A DNA stretch of 8,808 nt from Desulfobacterales bacterium. GTDB taxonomy: Bacteria > Desulfobacterota > DSM-4660 > Desulfatiglandales > Desulfatiglandaceae. The DNA lies in assembly GCA_021107495.1 (NCBI GenBank), contig JAIOSR010000441.1, forward strand, positions 1 to 8,808, in the 5' to 3' direction. This document shows, piece after piece, positions 1 through 5,247 of this stretch. Below the pieces are notes generated by a model. The model saw only the letters and a program-made list of their open reading frames with translations. It had not been told where the DNA came from and searched no databases. Made by a program: the position numbers and the translations under genes. Each line of letters starts with the position of its first letter. The stretch's first letter is position 1.

Positions 1-500
1 GCATCCATGATGAGTTCCGTGGCCCCTCTGAGTCCTATGGCAATGGTCCAGGGTCCTGCAATAACCGGGGATACGGAAATTCCCGGCATAGCGCTTCTGG
101 CCTCGACCATGGCCTCCAGATAATTGGGCATGCGGCCATCCTTATTGGGATCAGCAGACTTGAGACTGCTCAGCTTTCCCTTGTTTTCCAATGCCATCTC
201 AGTGGAGATGCACAAGCTGTCTTCGGGAAACCTGAGAACATTACCCAGGGCCTCCACATCCATGAGCAGGTCCCACTGCATGAGCAAGACATCCGGCTTG
301 TAGCGCTCATAAGCGGCTATTTGGGCCTTCACAAAGACCTTAGGATCTAACAGAAACTCCCTGATAGAGGCCCCAATGAGCTGGGCGCTAAACTGTCCCA
401 TAAAGGGATAGACCGGAATCCTGTCAACCTCTATCTCTTGTTCGGTAAACGTTTTCTTAAAGGCGGCCGAAACGCGTTTTTTTCCAGTGTATGTTTCCAT
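1..500 (-). CDS. URO-D/MtaA-superfamily methyltransferase, N-terminal part (runs off the window)
   Basis: Reading leftwards from ATG at 500-498, the frame stays open to the window edge, giving about 166 residues with the C-terminal part missing. The start is supported by AAAGGGA about eight bases upstream. The protein begins METYTGKKRVSAAF, then has VDRIPVYPFMGQFSAQLIG, a stretch resembling the substrate-facing first strand of URO-D-fold proteins. Further on it has YERYKPDVLLMQWDLLMDVEALG and, near residues 147-157, SPVIAGPWTIA. These resemble the MtaA/CmuA/HemE superfamily, whose corrinoid members move methyl groups between substrates, corrinoid proteins and thiols. True heme HemE is unlikely because the N-terminus lacks the usual HemE signature and the gene lies beside a dehydratase paralogue. 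It follows the dehydratase gene by 158 bases on the same strand, so it is probably the next gene of that operon. The zinc-ligand region lies outside the window, so methyl donor and acceptor cannot be judged. Confidence 0.75.
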   Translation of the reverse strand, partial: METYTGKKRVSAAFKKTFTEQEIEVDRIPVYPFMGQFSAQLIGASIREFLLDPKVFVKAQIAAYERYKPDVLLMQWDLLMDVEALGNVLRFPEDSLCISTEMALENKGKLSSLKSADPNKDGRMPNYLEAMVEARSAMPGISVSPVIAGPWTIAIGLRGATELIMD

Positions 501-597
501 TTGCCATTCCCTTTCACAAAGAGGATCTGCCCCGGTATCCGGTTGCTTTCTCAGCCGTTAACGTATCTGCGAAATATCTTCCGGCTTTCACCCAACC

Positions 598-617
598 TTC
601 TCCCCCATGGGGGAGAA
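598..617. repeat. 20-bp perfect palindrome (REP-like) between two minus-strand genes
   Basis: TTCTCCCCCATGGGGGAGAA reads the same on both strands, and flanking CACCC/AGGGTGG extends the symmetry imperfectly to about 588-627. Short GC-rich palindromes flanked by CACCC-like arms are common dispersed intergenic elements. It lies in the 158-base gap between the dehydratase paralogue and the next minus-strand gene, where the transcript could fold into a strong hairpin. No T-run follows on the minus strand, so it is not a clear intrinsic terminator. It may instead affect mRNA stability. Confidence 0.6.
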
Positions 618-658
618 AGTCAGGGTGGCTATTGCAGCTATACTCGATTACTCATCTT

Positions 659-2110
659 TTACTCAAGGTTCAAGGTCTTTTTAACCAGGTCCTTTTCGTG
701 GTCATAATTGATGACCCTCTGAAGCATGATCTTCTGGGCCATGACCGGTCCCGCCCCGTGCCAGGTACCCACACCATGAAGCCCGGCAGTCCAGTTTTGC
801 AGGTGCTTATGCACCTTCATGATGTTTTTCGTGGGTTCATCCGATCCAAAGCTGTAAAATTCCTCAACATAATCCTTGACTTCCGGGTTTTTCAGCTCTT
901 TAAGTGAAGGGAGTGTTACAATCAGCCCCCCGCCAATGTCCCCGGCCAGGGCCATGACCCGCCAGAAGGCATTGCACACATTTAGCTTGGCGACATTGCC
1001 CATCATTTCATCCGGCAAAAATACCCCGGAACCCTCGGGCTCCTCAGCGCCTTTCCGGGCCGCAGCAAGGCCACAGGCCCGGCCCGTCTCTCTCAGGACC
1101 ACCATCTCCATCAACTGCTCATTGATATGGGCGGCTTTTTGAAGGCCCTTGTACTCCTGGATCAGTCTTGAAGCCCCGATGATCTGATTCATAAAACCCA
1201 CCTTACATGTGCCTCCGCAGGTCATACGATGGGTCTTGGCAAAACGTGTCACCAGCTTTACCGAGTATTTATATTCCCCGCAGTGAAATACACGGTCCCA
1301 GGGAATAAAGACATCATTAAATATCACCATGGAGGTCTCGCGCTGGCCATAAAGAGGATTGCCCAACTCCTCGGGGTCATCGGCCATATCCCTTTCAGCC
1401 GAGTAGGGGGTGTACTGGCACACAAAGGTAATTCCCTCGGCATCAACGGGCGTGGCAAATGCCACGGCATAGTCTTCTTCTCCCTCGAAATGGGCGGCCT
1501 GGGGCAATACCACCATCTCGTGGCTGGCATAGGCCCCGCTGATATTGATCTTGGCCCCTCGAACCACAATACCGTCGTCATTTTTGTCTACTATTTTCAG
1601 GGACAGATAGGGATCCTTCCAGTCTAAGGTCTTTTTGCTGCGACTTCCCCTCGGCTCGGTAAGAGCCCCGGCCACGGAAAGGTCCTTGGTCTGAACCATC
1701 TTCAGATATTTCAGAAACCGGGGATGGTATTCCGTGCCTAAGTCCTTGTCCATCTCCCATGTGGTAGCGGCTAAGGAATGAAAGGCGTCATACCCCACGC
1801 AACGGTATATACAGGTGCCTAACATTTCTGCGGTGAAGGTCCCTGCGTTGGCCTTTTTCAACAGGTCCTCGTTGCTGGCGCTCACGTATGTGTAACGATT
1901 GACCACATCATCAATCAAAGGGGAATAACATGTCATAATATCCTTGTACTTGGGGTCAAGTGCCCATTCATAGCTGGCCTTGTTGGCCTCTATTACGGTA
2001 CGGGTGTTCCTGTTTTCAAGGATGTTTTCCACCTGTTTCCCATTCATGAAAACCCTCGGTTTGATCTCCTTCAAGCTCTCCTCAAATTGTTCCGGTGTCA
2101 TTAAAGCCAT
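659..2110 (-). CDS. Divergent 4-hydroxybutyryl-CoA dehydratase paralogue (4-hydroxyphenylacetate 3-monooxygenase family)
   Basis: This 483-residue protein starts MALMTPEQFEESLKE, like the AbfD encoded at 5248-6693, and is collinear with it throughout. The start is fixed by AGGAGG (2116-2121 on the complement) five bases upstream. AbfD enzymes use FAD plus an unusual 4Fe-4S cluster bound by three Cys and one His. Here the candidate ligands C100, C104 (CIYRC), H294 and C302 remain, as do the VRGAK motif near 183-187, E258, K303 and HGAG near 451-454. However, the catalytic Tyr of AbfD is C298, one extra residue (T301) sits before C302, the Gln in the CxxxC motif is Tyr, and the Glu before the HGAG motif is Gly. 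It is therefore probably a flavin/4Fe-4S enzyme acting on another hydroxyacyl- or enoyl-CoA, or doing a different reaction. The substrate is unknown. The tetR gene lies 38 bases upstream on the same strand, suggesting co-transcription and repressor control. Confidence 0.85.
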   Translation of the reverse strand: MALMTPEQFEESLKEIKPRVFMNGKQVENILENRNTRTVIEANKASYEWALDPKYKDIMTCYSPLIDDVVNRYTYVSASNEDLLKKANAGTFTAEMLGTCIYRCVGYDAFHSLAATTWEMDKDLGTEYHPRFLKYLKMVQTKDLSVAGALTEPRGSRSKKTLDWKDPYLSLKIVDKNDDGIVVRGAKINISGAYASHEMVVLPQAAHFEGEEDYAVAFATPVDAEGITFVCQYTPYSAERDMADDPEELGNPLYGQRETSMVIFNDVFIPWDRVFHCGEYKYSVKLVTRFAKTHRMTCGGTCKVGFMNQIIGASRLIQEYKGLQKAAHINEQLMEMVVLRETGRACGLAAARKGAEEPEGSGVFLPDEMMGNVAKLNVCNAFWRVMALAGDIGGGLIVTLPSLKELKNPEVKDYVEEFYSFGSDEPTKNIMKVHKHLQNWTAGLHGVGTWHGAGPVMAQKIMLQRVINYDHEKDLVKKTLNLE

Positions 2111-2148
2111 TTTTTCCTCCTTGTATTAGATTTTTTTACCTATTTAAA

Positions 2149-2733
2149 TTAATCAACCAGTCCATCAATATACCTGATAACGGCATTGATCGAATTGTCC
2201 GCGGCGGAAGAACCTTTTTCAAGACCATAGATAACAGCCGCTCCTAATATTATTGAAAAGATCATCTCGGTGACCGCTTTTGTGTCTACATTATTCCTCA
2301 GATCTCCGGCACTCTTTCCCTGATCCAGGAAATCTTTGATCATTGCCTTGAGTCCTGCAAATCCCCTGTTGATTTCATGAGTAAGATGAGGCCTTTGGTC
2401 ATCCAGTTCCACGGAAAGGGTAACAAAAATGCAGCCACCAGGTAGTTTCGTTGTGTCTTTCAGATAACGATCTCTGTAGTTCTCCAGCAGTTTCTTGAGC
2501 TTTTCAACAGGTTTTTCTATTTGATCCAGACCTGCAAAATTGTTTTCACGCCAGATTTTCCTTGCCTCTTCCAGTACTGCGGATAGAAGGTCTTCTTTGC
2601 TCTTAAAATGGTTGTAAAGTCCCCCTTTCGACGTATGGGCTGCCTCCATTATGTCTTGGATGGAAGTACTCAAGAAGCCTTTTAGGGAAAAGAGCTTTAG
2701 GGATTCGGCTATTATCGTTTCTTTACGGTCCAT
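2149..2733 (-). CDS. TetR/AcrR-family transcriptional repressor
   Basis: A 194-residue protein of normal TetR length. The N-terminal domain (about residues 5-50) has the typical pattern: AESLKLFSLKGF, then the helix-turn-helix region TSIQDIMEAAHTSKGGLYNHF at 23-43, then KSKEDLL. The C-terminal ligand and dimerisation domain contains PGGCIFVTLSVELDD near residues 98-112, a pattern shared by TetR proteins that sense small organic effectors. The stop is at 2149-2151 and the gene precedes the dehydratase paralogue by 38 bases. It is the first gene after a strong promoter that carries an inverted repeat at about +5 to +18, so autorepression plus repression of the downstream operon is likely. The ribosome site is weak: AAAGGGA lies about 14 bases from the ATG. 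The inducer cannot be read from sequence. An acyl-CoA or substrate of the neighbouring enzymes is a reasonable guess. Confidence 0.92.
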   Translation of the reverse strand: MDRKETIIAESLKLFSLKGFLSTSIQDIMEAAHTSKGGLYNHFKSKEDLLSAVLEEARKIWRENNFAGLDQIEKPVEKLKKLLENYRDRYLKDTTKLPGGCIFVTLSVELDDQRPHLTHEINRGFAGLKAMIKDFLDQGKSAGDLRNNVDTKAVTEMIFSIILGAAVIYGLEKGSSAADNSINAVIRYIDGLVD

Positions 2734-2766
2734 AGAAGCTTTTCTATTCCCTTTGCCTTCAAAATC

Positions 2767-2780
2767 AGACCGGTCGGTCT
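2767..2780. promoter_or_regulatory. Probable TetR operator
   Basis: AGACCGGTCGGTCT is a perfect inverted repeat, AGACCG-GT-CGGTCT, which can also be read as AGACC-N4-GGTCT. It starts 34 bases upstream of the tetR ATG and just downstream of the -10 element of the promoter at 2792-2820, where a bound dimer would block transcription. Its size and symmetry are typical of TetR-family operators. Assignment to this repressor is inferred from position. Confidence 0.7.
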
Positions 2781-2791
2781 CTTTTCGGATA

Positions 2792-2820
2792 TTTATAAAT
2801 CAGGGCTCTCATGTTGTCAA
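2792..2820 (-). promoter_or_regulatory. Sigma70-type promoter of the tetR-dehydratase operon
   Basis: On the minus strand, TTGACA (2820-2815) is a perfect -35 element. A 17-base spacer follows, then TATAAA (2797-2792), a five-of-six match to the -10 consensus. The predicted start near 2785 gives a leader of about 50 bases that contains the inverted-repeat operator. Spacing and consensus make this the strongest promoter I can see in the window. Confidence 0.7.
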
Positions 2821-2914
2821 ATATTTTTTTTAGAGGAGGTAGCCGATCGTCTGTCATTATGAAAAAATTTTACTGAACAGAAAGATATGTGTTGTAATGT
2901 CCGTTAGTTCAAGC

Positions 2915-2941
2915 TTGACTATACAATGATGTTCCTATAAT
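2915..2941 (+). promoter_or_regulatory. Possible promoter of the response regulator gene
   Basis: TTGACT (2915-2920) and a perfect TATAAT (2936-2941) are separated by 15 bases, shorter than the preferred 16-18. It would give a leader of about 115 bases before the ATG at 3063. Other AT-rich hexamers nearby could serve instead. Confidence 0.4.
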
Positions 2942-3062
2942 ATTATGATAATTCTATTTTTCCAGATGGTGAGACATCCTAATTTTAACTTGCTAAACCA
3001 TTTTCTATGAGTATGGACCGTTTCCAATTTCAAGACATTTTAGATAAGGAGAATTAGCGATC

Positions 3063-3587
3063 ATGGCTGAAAATGATATCCTAAAAGGGAAAAAGATCCT
3101 TGCAGTGGACGATGAATCCGACGTGCTGGACACCCTGAAAGAGATGCTTGATGAGTGTGATATGGAAACTGCCGACACGTATGAATTTGCCAAGGAGCTT
3201 TTGGAGAGCAGGGTTTATGATGCGGCGATTTTGGACATTATGGGTGTCAGAGGATTTGATCTGTTGAAGATTGCCCTGAAAAAAAAGATCCCGGCCCTGA
3301 TGCTTACGGCCCATGGCCTGAACCCTGAAAATCTGGTTGACTCCGTGAAGCTTGGAGCCAAATCCTATATCCCCAAAGACAAAATCAGCGATATTGACTT
3401 TTATCTGAAGGAAATATTAATTGCCCGGGAAAAGGGAATTGAAAAATCAGGCAACTGGTTTGCGCGTTTGGGATCTTACTTTGATGACCGATTCGGACAT
3501 GGATGGAAAAACAAGGACAAAAAATTCTGGAAAGAATTCGATGAAACATACAAGGTTTCAAAGGATGAGCTTCAAAGGATCTTGTAA
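3063..3587 (+). CDS. Single-domain response regulator with a C-terminal extension
   Basis: A 174-residue protein. Residues 10-122 form a CheY-like receiver: the acidic pair D16/D17 in LAVDDES, the phospho-acceptor D58 in AILDIMG, the switch Thr T82 in LMLTAHG and the conserved Lys K105 in SYIPKDK are all present, so it should be phosphorylatable. A basic and aromatic tail (about 123-174, with NWFARLGSYFDDRFG at 131-145 and FWKEFDETYKVSKDEL at 155-170) follows. It does not resemble a known DNA-binding output domain. The start is supported by AAGGAG at 3046-3051, eleven bases before the ATG. No sensor kinase is adjacent, and the gene is flanked by gaps of over 300 bases on both sides, so it is an orphan with probable protein-protein output. 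Whether it acts on the neighbouring operons is not shown. Confidence 0.88.
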   Translation: MAENDILKGKKILAVDDESDVLDTLKEMLDECDMETADTYEFAKELLESRVYDAAILDIMGVRGFDLLKIALKKKIPALMLTAHGLNPENLVDSVKLGAKSYIPKDKISDIDFYLKEILIAREKGIEKSGNWFARLGSYFDDRFGHGWKNKDKKFWKEFDETYKVSKDELQRIL

Positions 3588-3647
3588 GTTCCATCGCATA
3601 TCGACGTCTTTTCATGGGTCCCATATTTAGTCCTTTAAAAAAACCCG

Positions 3648-3665
3648 GGGATATGGCAATTTCCT
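3648..3665. repeat. 18-bp dispersed repeat, copy 1
   Basis: GGGATATGGCAATTTCCT matches positions 3842-3859 at 17 of 18 bases. Both copies lie in the same intergenic region, in the same orientation, with starts 194 bases apart. Confidence 0.55.
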
Positions 3666-3744
3666 TGTAAGGGCCTAACATATTACCTTCAAGCAATTTG
3701 ACATATTCTAAACTTCTTTTACCCAACATCTTTTCTCATGATAG

Positions 3745-3774
3745 TTGCGGCCATAAAGCAATTAATTGTAAAAT
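3745..3774 (+). promoter_or_regulatory. Weak candidate promoter for the dehydrogenase-dehydratase operon
   Basis: TTGCGG (3745-3750), an 18-base spacer and TAAAAT (3769-3774, five of six to the -10 consensus) is the best sigma70-like match I found upstream of the plus-strand operon. It would give a leader of over 250 bases. The -35 element is poor, so this is only a candidate. Confidence 0.22.
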
Positions 3775-3841
3775 ATCCTTTCAGGTGAATGTTCATCAGT
3801 AAAAACTCCTATTTCTCATCTTCCGATGTGAAAGGGAAAAA

Positions 3842-3859
3842 GGGAAATGGCAATTTCCT
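3842..3859. repeat. 18-bp dispersed repeat, copy 2, containing an inverted repeat
   Basis: GGGAAATGGCAATTTCCT is the partner of 3648-3665. In this copy the one differing base restores a perfect inverted repeat, GGAAAT-GGCA-ATTTCC (3843-3858), suggesting this is the more intact version of a palindromic element or protein-binding site. Confidence 0.5.
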
Positions 3860-3915
3860 AAACGGCAATTGTTGGAAAATAAGGATCATCTCCAAATTAG
3901 TTGATTGATGATCAG

Positions 3916-3973
3916 GATTCAAGGAGTCCAGGGGTCCAGGGGTCGAGTAAAAAGGTGCGAAGCGACTTTTTAC
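3916..3973. repeat. Degenerate 8-9-bp tandem repeat followed by a hairpin
   Basis: Positions 3916-3946 read as imperfect tandem units GGATTCAAG, GAGTCCAGG, GGTCCAGG, GGTCGAG. Next to them, GTAAAAAG (3947-3954) pairs perfectly with CTTTTTAC (3966-3973) across an 11-base loop. Together they form a compact repeat element about 65 bases upstream of the dehydrogenase start. It would lie in the mRNA leader if the promoter is upstream. It may be an inserted mobile intergenic repeat or a leader structure. Confidence 0.5.
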
Positions 3974-4026
3974 GAGGTTGTCAAAATTGTCAGTACCATA
4001 TTAGCCCAAAGGCGGCAAAATTACAT

Positions 4027-4033
4027 AAGGAGG
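4027..4033 (+). promoter_or_regulatory. Ribosome binding site that fixes the dehydrogenase start
   Basis: AAGGAGG lies six bases before ATG 4040, a near-ideal Shine-Dalgarno. It favours this start over the in-frame ATG at 3905, which would add 45 residues encoded largely by repeat DNA. Confidence 0.8.
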
Positions 4034-4039
4034 GGGGAA

Positions 4040-5218
4040 ATGCCATATTTTCTCAGCCCGAAGGTGCTCTTTGGCAGGGGCTCATTGAAGAGATTAGGAT
4101 CAGAAATGGAAGGGAAGGGCAGAAGGGCGGTACTGATTACGGATAAAACCATGGTAGAGTTTGCCGACAGACTTGTGGAGACAGTTAAGAATGCTGGTTT
4201 TACGGTCAAGATCTGGGACGGGGCGGAGCCTGATCCCTCTCTTGAGGTGGCGCTTGCGGGCAGCAGGATCCTTCTCGATTTTGAACCCCAATGGGTCATT
4301 GGTTTTGGCGGTGGATCAGCCATAGACACTGCAAAGGCGGCATGGGTCCTCTATGAAAGACCGGAACTGGCAGGCAAACCTATTCTACCGAAGGTCGAAC
4401 TAAACCTGAGGCAAAAGGCGAGGTTTTTGTCCGTGCCTACCACCAGCGGTACTGGTGCGGATGTCACCTGGGTGGCGGTGCTTACCGATACGGTCAAGAA
4501 GCAAAAACAGATATTCGCACATAATGACATAGTGCCTGATATATCTGTCCTGGACCCGGAGTTTACAATGGGTATGCCTGAGGAATTGACTGCAAGCACC
4601 GGCATAGATGTCCTGGGTCATGCCGTGGACGGCTATACATCCAAACAGCAGACCGACTTCAGCGACGGACTTTGCCTGCAGGCCATGAAAATGGTCTTTG
4701 AGTGGCTTCCCAAGGCGTGTCGGGACGGCAATGATCTGATGGCCAGGGAAAAAATGCAGAATGCCGCCACCATAGCCGGATTAGGATTCGGGAACAGTAA
4801 TACAGGGCTTTCCCATGCCTTAGCGCATTCTGCAGGAGCCCTTTTTCATGTTCCACACGGCCGGGCAGTGGGAATCGCGTTGCCATATTCACTTGAGTAC
4901 ATCTCTTCAAATCCGCCTTCTCCAAAGGCTCCCGACCCTATAGAACGGCTTGTGATCGCCGCTAAATTTGTTGGAATTGATGCCGGGTCGAATCAGGACA
5001 GGACCCGTAAATTTATTGAAAAAATCAGGGACCTGGAAAGAGAAATCGGTGAACCCTTAAGCCTGAAGGACGCAGGCATCACGGAAAAACAGATGAACGA
5101 AGGCATGGATACACTGGTCCATCTCGGCAGTAGGGATCCAAATATGTTCACGACCCCTTGCGAGTGCAAGGGAGAAAGCCTCAGACAGCTTTTCCGGGAT
5201 ATGTGGAAGGGAATTTAG
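4040..5218 (+). CDS. Iron-containing alcohol dehydrogenase, probable 4-hydroxybutyrate dehydrogenase
   Basis: A 392-residue group III (Fe-dependent) alcohol dehydrogenase of usual length. Residues 1-18 (MPYFLSPKVLFGRGSLKR) are the typical start. The NAD(P)-binding motif GGGSAIDTAKA is at 90-100 and PTTSGTGADVT at 133-143. Metal ligands are inferred as D190 and H194 (GIDVLGHAVDGYTS), H259 (GLSHALAH) and H273 (HVPHGRAVGIALP), with H263 in the usual catalytic-side position. The family reversibly reduces aldehydes with NAD(P)H. It lies 29 bases upstream of abfD, so the likely role is interconversion of succinate semialdehyde and 4-hydroxybutyrate in the cytoplasm, as for 4HbD of Clostridium kluyveri. 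That specificity is inferred from the neighbour and not proven by motif. Other short-chain alcohols or hydroxyacids remain possible. It is the first gene of the plus-strand operon. Confidence 0.88.
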   Translation: MPYFLSPKVLFGRGSLKRLGSEMEGKGRRAVLITDKTMVEFADRLVETVKNAGFTVKIWDGAEPDPSLEVALAGSRILLDFEPQWVIGFGGGSAIDTAKAAWVLYERPELAGKPILPKVELNLRQKARFLSVPTTSGTGADVTWVAVLTDTVKKQKQIFAHNDIVPDISVLDPEFTMGMPEELTASTGIDVLGHAVDGYTSKQQTDFSDGLCLQAMKMVFEWLPKACRDGNDLMAREKMQNAATIAGLGFGNSNTGLSHALAHSAGALFHVPHGRAVGIALPYSLEYISSNPPSPKAPDPIERLVIAAKFVGIDAGSNQDRTRKFIEKIRDLEREIGEPLSLKDAGITEKQMNEGMDTLVHLGSRDPNMFTTPCECKGESLRQLFRDMWKGI

Positions 5219-5247
5219 TTTTTAGATATGACGAAAGGGAGGGAGCC

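Larger units (their letters stand above)
2734..3062. other. Intergenic regulatory region between tetR and the response regulator
   Basis: This 329-base AT-rich gap separates divergently transcribed genes. It carries the tetR operator and promoter at its left end and a likely response-regulator promoter near 2915-2941. The remaining part (about 2821-2910 and 2942-3040) shows no convincing gene, repeat or hairpin. A five-codon ATG frame at 2859 is too small and lacks a correctly spaced ribosome site. Confidence 0.6.
3588..4039. other. Gene-free stretch with several small repeats
   Basis: These 452 bases lie between the response regulator stop and the chosen dehydrogenase start. They contain an 18-bp direct repeat (3648-3665 and 3842-3859), a small palindrome ATGGGTCCCAT (3614-3624), a degenerate tandem repeat (about 3916-3946) and a hairpin (3947-3973). 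A frame from ATG 3905 reads into the dehydrogenase, but it starts inside the tandem repeat and has no family-like sequence. There is no T-rich intrinsic terminator after the response regulator. Confidence 0.6.

Noticed and set aside
598..617. Intrinsic terminator
   Set aside because: The palindrome would form a stable hairpin, but no run of T follows on the minus strand and none on the plus strand.
2859..2876. Five-codon leader peptide (MKKFY)
   Set aside because: The AGGAGG upstream is too far (about 19 bases), and the peptide shows no attenuator-like codon run or terminator.
3905..4039. N-terminal extension of the dehydrogenase from ATG 3905
   Set aside because: The extra 45 residues are encoded by the tandem repeat and hairpin and have no family-like content. 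AAGGAGG sits perfectly before ATG 4040.
5158..5247. Earlier in-frame ATG for abfD, overlapping the dehydrogenase
   Set aside because: It lacks a good ribosome site, overlaps the upstream gene, and MALMT at 5248 matches the paralogue's start and has AGGGAGG upstream.
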